DNA from: Oceanococcus sp041624435
GTDB lineage: Bacteria > Pseudomonadota > Gammaproteobacteria > Nevskiales > Oceanococcaceae
Direction: 5' to 3'
DNA length: 64,000 nt
Assembly: GCA_041624435.1 (NCBI GenBank)
Contig: JBFJVB010000003.1
Span: 19,240-83,239, forward strand
A model generated the notes under the pieces. That model ran no database searches. It had not been told where the DNA came from and saw only the letters and a list, made by a program, of their open reading frames with translations. Positions 18,501 through 25,794 of the stretch are shown here, one piece after another (the stretch's first letter is position 1; the number at the start of each line of letters is the position of its first letter). Position numbers and translations under genes: made by a program.

Positions 18501-19579
18501 GATACATGGCGACGCTCAGCGCCACCCGTGTCGACATAAAAAATTCGGCCACGCGTGATACCAATCGACGAGGTAATGCCGATATCCGCCAGTTGTGATT
18601 CCAGATTCAAGCCGGCGCGTAAGGCATGCAAGGCATCGTGCTCCCGGCTCTTGTAGGGCAAACCCAGGGCCGATAGCGCGGTGATGCCCTTCTCATCACA
18701 CGACAGGCGTTCGAGCGATCCACCGTATTTGCGCAGACCAGACTGGAGCTTTTTGACCCCGCGATTCAGTGCTTCGGGAAAATCTGAAGCCGCAGAATCG
18801 AGGCCACCGAAGCGAATGAACAAGGTCGATACGTTTCTGAATTCGGCCAGGCGCTCCGCGGCCGCCGAGGCCTGATGCAAGCGCAGAGATTCGGGAAGAA
18901 ATTTCGCAAAGCCCGCGTCGCCTGCCGCCGCTCGTGGCGCTGGCGATGCGGATAAGCAGCCCGGACTCGCCGTAACCGTGTCTACAACAAAGCAGCCTTC
19001 GATTGGTGTGTAACCCTGACAACGGCTGGCCATGGCGGTAACGATCTGGCCACTGCACAGGACCTTACCTTCTTCCGCCCGATGATTCGCCCGAGAGGCC
19101 TCCTCTACGGCCGGGCCGGCCAACAGGACATGTTTCTGCTCCTCATCGCCCAGCACCAGGACAGACAGCGCGCCGGCGCTAATGGAAATACGCTGCGCCA
19201 GAGCGGCGCCGATACGTTCGCCAATACGCTGCAACTCGCGCTGCATCTCCAATCCACAACGGGCCGCGGCCAGGCTCGCGCGCAGCAGGCTTTTTGCATC
19301 ACTGTCCTGACACTGCCACAGCACAACCAGCGCATCGCCAATGAAGTCCACGATATCGCCGTCGTGACGCAGGACAACCCTGCTCATCCCATCGAAATAG
19401 GCGTCCAGAGCCTGGGCCAGCTGTTCCGCACCCTCCGCCCCTCGCTCCGCGTAGCGGTCGGTCAGACGCGTGAAGTCGACGATGTCGGTGAACATCACCG
19501 CACCATGCATCTCGTCCGGCTGACGATCATCGCCAAGCACGATTCCGGGCAGGTAGGGCGAAAAACTCTGGATAGACAC
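15569..19579 (-). CDS. tandem class III nucleotidyl cyclase - AAA ATPase - TPR protein
   Basis: This very large protein has 1336 residues. Residues about 25-165 form a class III cyclase homology domain with metal aspartates at 32 (FTDIVDFT) and 82 (FIGDAL). Residues about 250-400 form a second one that has lost the first aspartate (FIRFGG) but keeps the transition-state pair Asn367 and Arg371 (SVNLAAR). The first domain has Glu159 where that Asn should be. A P-loop ATPase follows, with Walker A GEAGVGKS near residue 460 and Walker B VIVLDDLHW near 585. Then comes a long helical TPR-like region to the end. This order matches mammalian soluble adenylyl cyclase (ADCY10). No transmembrane segment is seen. 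cAMP is the likely product, but residue 78 is Asp where adenylyl cyclases usually have Lys. The start is GTG with a weak ribosome binding site. Confidence 0.85.
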   Translation of the reverse strand: MSIQSFSPYLPGIVLGDDRQPDEMHGAVMFTDIVDFTRLTDRYAERGAEGAEQLAQALDAYFDGMSRVVLRHDGDIVDFIGDALVVLWQCQDSDAKSLLRASLAAARCGLEMQRELQRIGERIGAALAQRISISAGALSVLVLGDEEQKHVLLAGPAVEEASRANHRAEEGKVLCSGQIVTAMASRCQGYTPIEGCFVVDTVTASPGCLSASPAPRAAAGDAGFAKFLPESLRLHQASAAAERLAEFRNVSTLFIRFGGLDSAASDFPEALNRGVKKLQSGLRKYGGSLERLSCDEKGITALSALGLPYKSREHDALHALRAGLNLESQLADIGITSSIGITRGRIFYVDTGGAERRHVSMVGDSVNLAARLMTARAQGLLCDQASYDAGRGLFRFEPAGFFSLKGKEAKIQAYVPRQIVESSTRSFGGAIADRIEETKCLLAKIDRLQQGHGGLAILSGEAGVGKSRLLSALIEHIRDTEVRCVHCAGVAAEAGNPYFPWQRLLSELLIDGQHGGPDLLATTVEDHLQGFQRLQAWRPLLNDVLPLEIAETELTQQMSGAARASALQALLLHLTRAALGDRPTVIVLDDLHWFDEASADLLDRLIAEGTESRVLILLASRPVEEPEARTARLLRANRADTLALDVIPREYVSHFIAIKLGVETVPAELERFVIERTSGHALYAEELLNALRSAALLVVKEGQCRLSKTFSTETLTSLPDTLEGIIVGNLDRLSVRVQGLIKTASVLGRDFSLRLLEQVSHDKTEVMALATAAVAGGFLVQLAYEPEPVFSFRHAIIRDVVYGLLPFAQRRASHSKVADYLQRAFAEQLPTHAAELAYHWEQAGESARAIEQYAIAAAVALHSYANREVIEHIHRAYAVAEREQAEIGRRRESEWQKMLGDAYTELFETKTSIHHYVRALDGTPWPVPKGKLGMVVGVLWQVIIQFARRGGLQLRRKDRQAEQRRSLEFAAEISLHLSPARFFNLEMLGWAYHFVAGLNLAERAQSPSAMAWAFASAAAVLSSMNPRWGGFYARRALAIAEQSNSFEAIGGAYLNCELYAINRGEWSRMSEYAAKGAEAFEAAGAVLRAVQCKSAVHTTASMRGHFDEALRVLRECRDAAPAGGISPFQRSWPDASELTVRLARGGEIEDLVAALEAACADERMPDMDKLRCLGLIALARWRAGKCDAALLAAEAAWKLARDEGAQVGFWIGDGVAAMVEVLVLERTRHPQARSAEFIVRRARQACQVLRNYAATAPMHKSRAWTLEGLYWQLDGNHRKARSWFDRAIDHAQGMELPLDLARALAARASLAGQAADQDAAAAELLLQQLGAHTYLK

Positions 19580-19611
19580 GATTGAGCTCAGGGCAACAGC
19601 CGAATGCTTGA

Positions 19612-19640
19612 ACTATAGGCCATAGCCTGGCGACTTAAAA
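19612..19640 (-). promoter_or_regulatory. possible promoter of the cyclase-ATPase gene
   Basis: On the minus strand, TATAGT (19617 down to 19612) is a good -10 match about 33 bases upstream of the GTG start. The -35 region (TTTTAA/TTTAAG, 19634-19640) is a weak match at 16-17 bases spacing. A GCAAC...GTTGC stem with an inner CCCC-ATT-GGGG hairpin lies further upstream, near 19663-19696, after the methyltransferase stop. Confidence 0.3.
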
Positions 19641-19783
19641 TCGGTTCCAGTGGTCTGGAGCAACGCGCCATCACCCCATTGGGGAGCTTGTTGCGCAGGA
19701 CACAGCCTGGCTCAAGCCTCCTCGCATCCGCTCCCCCTCGGTTCGGGTCTCGACTCGGTGAATTCCCGTTTTGAATCAGCTCA

Positions 19784-20674
19784 TCATGGGCAATGCCCGG
19801 TCAAGGCGCCATAGCGCCACAATCCAAGCTCCAGCGCCTTGGCCATGCACAAGGTTGCGCTGACGTTATCCACCCGCGCGGCGTGGAAATAGCCCAGTCG
19901 CCCCATAACCCGCGCCCCCGGAAGCGCCATCCGGCTCAGGTGCTTCAATCTGCGCAGCGAGGGCCCAACCTGCGCGGTGTAATCCTGGTACTCAATACCG
20001 TCGAATCCGGCTTCGACCAGGGCCTGGCGAAACTCTGCCAGAGTCAGCCGGGTTGGCGTGGACATGCCCTGTATCCAGGGTTGGATATAGTCCATTTCCG
20101 CCGAGGACAGGCGCGGCGACTCGCGCAGAAAACAGTCCGCAATCATGACTTTTCCACGCGGCGCCAGGACGCGACGTAATTCGCCCAGGACATTGGCAAT
20201 ATTGTTCGCGTGGCAAAGACTTTCCAGCCCCCAGATGGCCGTGAACGCGTGGTCGGCGAAGGGCAATGCCGCGTAATCGGCCAGCAGCAGGCGAGTCTGC
20301 CCGCCTACGCCCAGGCTGTTCGCACGCACCTGGCCGATTGTCGCCTGGCGCGGCACCAGGGTTACTCCGGTGACGCGGCAGCCCTTGTTGAGGGCCAGCC
20401 AGGTTGCGCTTCCGCCATAGCCGCAACCGGCGTCCAGGACGTGATCCGAGGATTCGATACGGGCTGCGTCCGCCAACACCGCGTTCATGCGCAAGATCGC
20501 CCGGCGGTGAGTGCGTGCTTCGCGATCGAAATAACCAAAATGCAGGGCCATTTCCTTCCACCCTGTCCACAAATTCCGGTAGTCCCAATCCGTCGCCTGG
20601 TAATACTCACGGATTCGCGAATTATGGCTGCGACGCAGCGTATTCTTCGTTTTCAAACGTGTCGCCTGCTGCAT
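19784..20674 (-). CDS. SAM-dependent methyltransferase, paralogue of the 5.6-kb copy
   Basis: This 296-residue class I methyltransferase has motif I VLDAGCGYGG at residues 79-88, GCRVTGVTLVPRQ after it, GLESLCH, and LAPRGKVMIADCF. It shares with the copy at 5630-6484 the N-terminal YYxAT, HFGY, LRMNxVLA and the C-terminal PSLRRLK and GLW segments. The two are evident duplicates lying 13 kb apart at opposite sides of the accessory cluster. The same tocopherol/sterol-methyltransferase-like relationship applies. The start at 20674 is preceded by AGGGGGGGGGAAG, a ribosome binding site built on a run of nine Gs. It is read alone on the minus strand, upstream of and codirectional with the cyclase-ATPase gene. 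Confidence 0.85.
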   Translation of the reverse strand: MQQATRLKTKNTLRRSHNSRIREYYQATDWDYRNLWTGWKEMALHFGYFDREARTHRRAILRMNAVLADAARIESSDHVLDAGCGYGGSATWLALNKGCRVTGVTLVPRQATIGQVRANSLGVGGQTRLLLADYAALPFADHAFTAIWGLESLCHANNIANVLGELRRVLAPRGKVMIADCFLRESPRLSSAEMDYIQPWIQGMSTPTRLTLAEFRQALVEAGFDGIEYQDYTAQVGPSLRRLKHLSRMALPGARVMGRLGYFHAARVDNVSATLCMAKALELGLWRYGALTGHCP

Positions 20675-20678
20675 GCTT

Positions 20679-20687
20679 CCCCCCCCC
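20679..20687. repeat. nine-base homopolymer in the methyltransferase ribosome binding site
   Basis: Nine consecutive C residues on the plus strand (G on the transcribed strand) make up the Shine-Dalgarno region, four bases from the ATG of the methyltransferase. It lies outside the coding frame, so slippage would alter spacing and translation strength rather than frame. Confidence 0.7.
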
Positions 20688-21040
20688 TGAACTCTCAATG
20701 CATTGTTTCAGCGAACCCGGAGCCTGGTGGCTGTGTACAGAGCGAACCGTGATCGAATCTGGCGAACGAATAGCGGCAGGCTTCTGCAACCAAGCTGTGC
20801 ATCCCGAAACTGGACTCGAAACAGGTCGCAAATCCCCTCAGCCGACCCACTTGTTCTTCCAGCCTGATGGTATGCAACTACTGGATTCGCGTCCACACGC
20901 GAGCCCGTATTTCTCCAAGGCCATGGGGGCCTCGGGGATTCCAACCCTGGCCACTTGTTTTAGCACAGCAAATGACCAGGGTTTTAAGGAACTTCCCCAT
21001 GCCGACACAGGCCCATCGTGTCACTCACAGACGGGCTGGC
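20688..21040. other. intergenic region downstream of gcvPB
   Basis: About 350 bases between the methyltransferase start and the gcvPB stop, marking the edge between accessory and conserved DNA. An AATGCATT palindrome occurs near 20697. I find no convincing gene, terminator with a T run, or promoter. Confidence 0.4.
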
Positions 21041-22501
21041 CTAGGACGCCGCAGTCCAGCGCAGATTCAACTGCCGCGCCGCCCGCACATCATCCAGGCG
21101 TCGCACCGGCTGGGTATAGGGCGCGCCCTTGACCTTGTCGATGTCGGCCTTGGCCTCGTCCCAGATCGCGATCATCGCCTCGACGAAGGCATCCAGGGTG
21201 GCTTGATCTTCCGACTCGGTGGGCTCGATCAGCAGGCACTCCGGCACCAGCAGGGGAAAATACACGGTGGGTGCGTGGTAGTTGTAGTCCAGCAGCCGCT
21301 TGGCCATGTCGGTGGCGGTGAATTCCAGCTCCTGCTTCTGCTTTTTCAGGGTGACGATGAACTCATGGGTGGCCCGACGCCCCTCAAAAGCCAGATCAAA
21401 ACCGGCCTGTTTCAGCCGCGCCATCAGGTAGTTGGCGTTCAGGGTGGCGTATTCGGCCACCCGGGTCATGCCGTCCGGCCCCAGCATCAGGGCATAGATA
21501 TAGGCGCGCAGCAACACCCCGGCATTGCCCATGAAGGCCGACAGACGACCGATGGACTGGGGCAGGTCCCGCTCATCCAGCCAGCGGTACTGCGCGCCAT
21601 CCTGGCCCACGATCGGCATCGGCATGAACGGCAGCAGACGCTGCGACACGCCCACCGCACCGGAACCCGGCCCACCACCGCCATGTGGGGTGGAAAAGGT
21701 CTTGTGCAGATTCATGTGAATCACATCGAAACCCATATCCCCCGGCCGCACCTTGCCGAGGATCGCGTTGAGATTGGCGCCGTCGTAATACAGCAGGCCA
21801 CCGGCGGCATGCACTTTTTTCGCGATCAGTTCGATCTTGCGCTCGAACACCCCCAGGGTGGATGGGTTGGTCAGCATGATGCCGGCGGTCTTCGGCCCCA
21901 GGGCTGCCTCCAGCGCTTCCAGATCGACATCCCCATGCTTGTCGGTGGGGATTTCCCGCACACTGCAACCGCACTGGATCGCCGTTGCCGGATTGGTGCC
22001 GTGGGCCGCGTCCGGCACCAGGATTTCGGTGCGCTCGGTGTCACCGCGCGACAGATGATAGGCGCGGATCATCGCCACCCCGGCGAACTCGCCCTGGGCG
22101 CCGGCCATCGGCGTCAGCGACACGCCCTTCATGCCGGTCACCGACTTGAGAATCTCCTGCAGATCGTACATGCAGGCCAGATAGCCCTGGCTGTGATCCG
22201 GGGTGGCCAGCGGGTGGCGGGCGAGGAATTCCGGCAGCATCGCCAGGGTGTTACAGGCCCGCGGATTGTATTTCATCGTGCAGCTGCCCAGGGGGTAGAA
22301 CTGCGTGTCGATGGAGAAATTCTTCTGCGACAGACGGGTGTAATGCCGTACCACCTGCATCTCCGACACTTCCGGCAAGCCGGGCACATCGCTGCGCAGA
22401 AACTCCGCCGGGATCGCCGTGGCCTCGGGGGCATTCACCGGGGCCTGGGCGGCGGCACGGCGGCCGGGTGAGGACAGTTCAAAAATCAGTGCTTCACTCA
22501 T
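21041..22501 (-). CDS. gcvPB: glycine dehydrogenase (decarboxylating) subunit 2
   Basis: This 486-residue protein is the pyridoxal-phosphate-carrying half of the two-subunit P protein of the glycine cleavage system. The cofactor lysine is Lys267 in HMNLHKTFS, followed by the glycine-rich PHGGGGPG. The start PLGSCTMKYNP and the GTNPAT segment are also characteristic. With GcvPA it decarboxylates glycine and passes the aminomethyl group to lipoyl-GcvH. It starts one base after the gcvPA stop, so the two are translationally coupled. Many gammaproteobacteria, including E. coli, have a single fused gcvP of about 950 residues; the split form here is a useful marker. It is the last gene of the riboswitch-controlled operon. 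Confidence 0.95.
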   Translation of the reverse strand: MSEALIFELSSPGRRAAAQAPVNAPEATAIPAEFLRSDVPGLPEVSEMQVVRHYTRLSQKNFSIDTQFYPLGSCTMKYNPRACNTLAMLPEFLARHPLATPDHSQGYLACMYDLQEILKSVTGMKGVSLTPMAGAQGEFAGVAMIRAYHLSRGDTERTEILVPDAAHGTNPATAIQCGCSVREIPTDKHGDVDLEALEAALGPKTAGIMLTNPSTLGVFERKIELIAKKVHAAGGLLYYDGANLNAILGKVRPGDMGFDVIHMNLHKTFSTPHGGGGPGSGAVGVSQRLLPFMPMPIVGQDGAQYRWLDERDLPQSIGRLSAFMGNAGVLLRAYIYALMLGPDGMTRVAEYATLNANYLMARLKQAGFDLAFEGRRATHEFIVTLKKQKQELEFTATDMAKRLLDYNYHAPTVYFPLLVPECLLIEPTESEDQATLDAFVEAMIAIWDEAKADIDKVKGAPYTQPVRRLDDVRAARQLNLRWTAAS

Positions 22502-22502
22502 C

Positions 22503-23864
22503 TCAGGCTCCCAGCGCCGCTTTCAGTTCGTCTACATACCGCGCGATATCCGCATCCGACTTGGTTTCGGTCACACACAGCAACAGGGCTTCACCCAGCT
22601 CCGGGTAATCCCGCGACAGATCGAAGCCGGCCAGCACGTCGCGCTTGGACATCGCATCGATCACGCCCGCGACCGGTCTGGGCAGACGCACCACCGCCTC
22701 GTGGAAACGCGCGCCGGCAAACACCAGTTCCACGCCGTCGATCTGGCAGATCGCATCCAGCAGCTGTTGCGTGTTCTGCCAGCAGCTCATCGCCACCCGC
22801 TTAAGCCCTTCGGCGCCCAGCAAAGCCATGTGGATGGTCGAGGCAGTGACCACCAGGCCCTGGTTGGTGCAGATATTGGAGGTGGCCTTGGCCCGGCGGA
22901 TATGCTGCTCGCGCGCCTGCAGGGTCAGGGTGTATCCCTCCTTGCCCTCCAGATCGACGGTCTTGCCGACAATCCGCCCCGGCATTTGCCGTACATGCTG
23001 CTGCTTGCAGGTGAGAAAACCGTAGTAAGGCCCGCCCGAAGACAAGGGTGCGCCCAGCGGCTGACCCTCACCGCAGACGATGTCCGCACCCTGCGCGCCC
23101 CACTGGCCCGGTGCTTTGAGCAGCGCCAGCGCCAGCGGATTGACCACACCGATGACCAGCGCACCCTGATCATGGGCCCAGTCAGTCAGACCATCCACGG
23201 CTTCCAGCTGGCCGAAGAAATTCGGCTGCGGAATCACCAGCGCGGCAATCCCCTGCCCCGCATGCGCGGCCAGGGCCTCGACCATCGTGGTGCCGGACTC
23301 GGCGCAATACGGCAGGGAAATGAACTCGAAACCCTGGGCATCGCAGATGGCCTTGGCCACCGCGCGATAATACGGATGCACATTGGCCGGCATCGCAATG
23401 CGATGCTGCTTGACCTTGCGGTTGGCCCGCGCCGCCATCAATACCGCTTCAGCCAGACCGGAGGCGCCGTCGTACAGGGACGCATTGGACACGTCCATGC
23501 CGGTCAGCTCGCACATCATGGTCTGGTATTCGTAGATCAGCTGCAGCGTGCCCTGGCTGGCTTCGGCCTGGTAGGGCGTATAGGCGGAATAGAACTCGCC
23601 ACGGGTGGCGATCTGCCAGACCGCCGCCGGAATGTGATGCTCGTAGGCGCCGGCGCCGATGAAGCACAAGGGCTGACCATCCTGCTCGGCGCGCTCGTGC
23701 ATCAGCCGCGAGACCTCCATCTCGCTGCGCCGCGCGGGGATATTGTCGAAAGACTCAACCTTCAGATTGGCCGGAATCTCATCAAACAGGTCCTCAATAC
23801 TCTTGGCGCCGATGGTGGCCAGCATGGCGCTGACTTCGGAGTCGGTATGGGGAATGAAAGGCAT
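22503..23864 (-). CDS. gcvPA: glycine dehydrogenase (decarboxylating) subunit 1
   Basis: This 453-residue protein is the N-terminal-half subunit of the two-subunit P protein. It begins MPFIPHTDSEVSAML and contains FIGAGAYEHHIPA, YTPYQAEASQGTLQ and NASLYDGASG, all typical of GcvPA. It lacks the cofactor lysine, which is supplied by GcvPB. It lies between gcvH (159 bases upstream, a gap containing two hairpins) and gcvPB (one base downstream). The ribosome binding site is poor, so translation may depend on the upstream leader structure. Confidence 0.95.
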   Translation of the reverse strand: MPFIPHTDSEVSAMLATIGAKSIEDLFDEIPANLKVESFDNIPARRSEMEVSRLMHERAEQDGQPLCFIGAGAYEHHIPAAVWQIATRGEFYSAYTPYQAEASQGTLQLIYEYQTMMCELTGMDVSNASLYDGASGLAEAVLMAARANRKVKQHRIAMPANVHPYYRAVAKAICDAQGFEFISLPYCAESGTTMVEALAAHAGQGIAALVIPQPNFFGQLEAVDGLTDWAHDQGALVIGVVNPLALALLKAPGQWGAQGADIVCGEGQPLGAPLSSGGPYYGFLTCKQQHVRQMPGRIVGKTVDLEGKEGYTLTLQAREQHIRRAKATSNICTNQGLVVTASTIHMALLGAEGLKRVAMSCWQNTQQLLDAICQIDGVELVFAGARFHEAVVRLPRPVAGVIDAMSKRDVLAGFDLSRDYPELGEALLLCVTETKSDADIARYVDELKAALGA

Positions 23865-23943
23865 AGGGTTTACTCAGTCATTTCAACTAGAAAATGAGCC
23901 CGATGGATCGCGCCGCGCCAGCGCCTGTCGCCGCTGTCCTGGC

Positions 23944-23999
23944 CGCCGCTCGAAGCGGCGCAGAATCCTGACGCGCCCTGGACATGCCCTGGGCGCGTC
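23944..23999 (-). repeat. two hairpins in the gcvH-gcvPA spacer
   Basis: There are two perfect inverted repeats. CGCCGCT/AGCGGCG (23944-23950 and 23954-23960) has a three-base loop, and GACGCGCCC/GGGCGCGTC (23970-23978 and 23991-23999) has a twelve-base loop. They occupy most of the 159-base gap inside the operon and have no T run on either side. They could act as mRNA processing or stabilising elements that set subunit ratio. Confidence 0.5.
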
Positions 24000-24023
24000 G
24001 CGCGATGGGATCGACGATCCGGC

Positions 24024-24416
24024 TCAGGCTTCGGCTTGCAGGAATTCGCCATAGGCGGCCGCATCCAGCAGTCCGGCCAGATCCTGCGCATTATCCGGCT
24101 TCAGCTTCATGATCCAGCCGTCGCCATAGGGATCTTCGTTCAGCGTTTCCGGCGCATCGGCCAGAGCTTCATTGCCGGCCAGCACGGCGCCAGCCACCGG
24201 CGCATACACATCGGAGGCGGCCTTGACCGATTCCACCACGGCGCAAGCTTCACCTGCGCTCAGGGTGCGCCCGACTTCCGGGGCTTCGACATAGACCAGA
24301 TCGCCCAGGGCTTCCTGGGCATGGTCGGAGATGCCGACAGTGACACTGCCATCGGCTTCAAGGCGGACCCACTCGTGGGACTTGGTGTATTTCAACTCGG
24401 TGGGAATCTGGCTCAT
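24024..24416 (-). CDS. gcvH: glycine cleavage system H protein
   Basis: This 130-residue carrier protein has a lipoyl-accepting lysine, Lys65, in VESVKAASD. The start TELKYTKSHEWV is typical, as is GDGWIMKL towards the end. Lipoyl-GcvH shuttles the aminomethyl group from the P protein to GcvT and is then reoxidised by lipoamide dehydrogenase, which is not in this window. Its ATG overlaps the gcvT stop by four bases (ATGA). Length and motifs are full. Confidence 0.97.
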   Translation of the reverse strand: MSQIPTELKYTKSHEWVRLEADGSVTVGISDHAQEALGDLVYVEAPEVGRTLSAGEACAVVESVKAASDVYAPVAGAVLAGNEALADAPETLNEDPYGDGWIMKLKPDNAQDLAGLLDAAAYGEFLQAEA

Positions 24417-25522
24417 TTCGAGGCCTCCGGTAGATCAATCAAAACCTTGCCATGGCGCACAAAGGGGGCCTTCACCACCCGCGCCGGCACTTCTTTATTG
24501 CGAATCTGAATCTGCACCTGGGTGTAATCCCCAGCCGGCACTCGGGCCAGCGCGACGGAACAGTTTGCCGTCGGGGCGAAGCCACCGCTGGTGATCTCCC
24601 CCGCACCCGCGGGCGTGCGCACCACCTGGTGGGCCCGCATCACCCCGCGCCCTTCCAGCACCAGGCCCACAAAGCGTGGCAAGTCACCGGCGGCGCGTTC
24701 GGCCTCCAGGGCAGCCCGACCAATGAACTGACGTTCAGCCGGTTCCCAGGCGACAGTCCAGTTCAGGCCGGCGGCCAGAGGTGAAATGTCCTCAGCCATG
24801 TCCTGGCCATAGAGATTCATCCCGGCCTCCATGCGCAGGGTGTCCCGCGCGCCCAGACCGCAGGGTCTGACCCCGGCCGCGAGCAGGCCATCCCACAGAC
24901 CCGGCAGGGCCGCGACCGGCAGAATGCATTCAAAACCGTCTTCGCCCGTGTAGCCGGTACGCCCGATCAGGCCATCGGCATCGCCGACACAGTGAAACAC
25001 CGCCAGCTCGGCGGCGGCGTCACGGTAGGCTTCGGGCAGCAAGGGCAAGGCTTTTTCGCGCGCCCCAGGGCCCTGCACGGCAATGATTCCCAGATCCCGC
25101 CGCGCTTGCAGAGCCACTGCATAACCCGCCGCCTGGGCCTGCATCCAGGCCAGATCCTTGTCCGCCGTGCCGGCATTGACCACCACGCGATAAAAATCGG
25201 CCAGCGCGTAGACGATCAGATCGTCGACCACGCCTCCGGCCGGATTGAGCATGCACGAATACAGGGCCTTGCCGGGACGGATCCGGGCCACATCATTGGC
25301 CAGCAGATGGCGCAGGAAGGCGGTGGCCTCGGCCCCGCGCACATCCACGGCGCACATATGGGAAACGTCGAACATGCCTGCGGTTTGCCGCACGGCATGG
25401 TGCTCTTCCAGTTGAGAGCCATAGTGCAAGGGCATGTCCCAACCGGCGAAATCGACAATTTTGGCGCCAGCAGCCTGGTGCTGCTGGATCAGAGGCGTTG
25501 TTTTTCCCACGGCGAAGTTCAC
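24413..25522 (-). CDS. gcvT: aminomethyltransferase (T protein) of glycine cleavage
   Basis: This 369-residue protein transfers the methylene group from aminomethyl-lipoyl-GcvH to tetrahydrofolate and releases ammonia. Visible landmarks are GAKIVDFAGWDMPLHYG near the start, MFDVSHM, the folate-site segment GYTGEDGFE and LGARDTLRMEAGM. The start is a GTG at 25522 with a weak Shine-Dalgarno site, 24 bases after the end of the glycine riboswitch, which suits riboswitch control of ribosome access or transcription. It is the first gene of gcvT-gcvH-gcvPA-gcvPB. Confidence 0.95.
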   Translation of the reverse strand: MNFAVGKTTPLIQQHQAAGAKIVDFAGWDMPLHYGSQLEEHHAVRQTAGMFDVSHMCAVDVRGAEATAFLRHLLANDVARIRPGKALYSCMLNPAGGVVDDLIVYALADFYRVVVNAGTADKDLAWMQAQAAGYAVALQARRDLGIIAVQGPGAREKALPLLPEAYRDAAAELAVFHCVGDADGLIGRTGYTGEDGFECILPVAALPGLWDGLLAAGVRPCGLGARDTLRMEAGMNLYGQDMAEDISPLAAGLNWTVAWEPAERQFIGRAALEAERAAGDLPRFVGLVLEGRGVMRAHQVVRTPAGAGEITSGGFAPTANCSVALARVPAGDYTQVQIQIRNKEVPARVVKAPFVRHGKVLIDLPEASK

Positions 25523-25545
25523 CTGTGTTGAGGTTGTCTGTTCGC

Positions 25546-25765
25546 CGCCCCTCTGTCCTATAACCTGAGAGTTAAGCCCCTTCGGTGGGTATCACTACCG
25601 CTCTCCAGAGTCGGACGAAATGCTTTCGACAAGCTCGCGCTGTCGATCGTCTTTCCAATGATCGCCGTCCTTTTGCCTGAGCGATTCCGGGCGGATTTGC
25701 GCCTTCGGCGGCCAATCCCGGCAACTGCGTCTTGCCTGAACTGACTCTCTCCCGCGATCATTGCG
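25546..25765 (-). promoter_or_regulatory. tandem glycine riboswitch
   Basis: Read on the minus strand, two glycine aptamers follow one another. The first runs from GCGGGAGAGAGTC through GCCGAAGGCGC to CTCAGGCAAAAGGAC. The second runs from CTCTGGAGAGCGG through CACCGAAGGGG to CTCTCAGGTTATAGGACAGAG. These are the conserved GGAGAG, CCGAAGG and CTCAGG-GGAC blocks of the class, present twice with a short linker, the cooperative tandem form. The element sits directly before gcvT, the expected target, where it normally turns expression on with glycine. A TATAGT at 25794-25799, inside the end of ubiI, is a possible -10 for a transcript starting at the riboswitch. Confidence 0.95.
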
Positions 25766-25794
25766 GCCGCTTGCGCAGCCAAACCGAGGGCGGA

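Noticed and set aside
20867..22471. 534-codon plus-strand frame across gcvPB
   Set aside because: It is an antisense reading of an unmistakable GcvPB gene and has no protein features.
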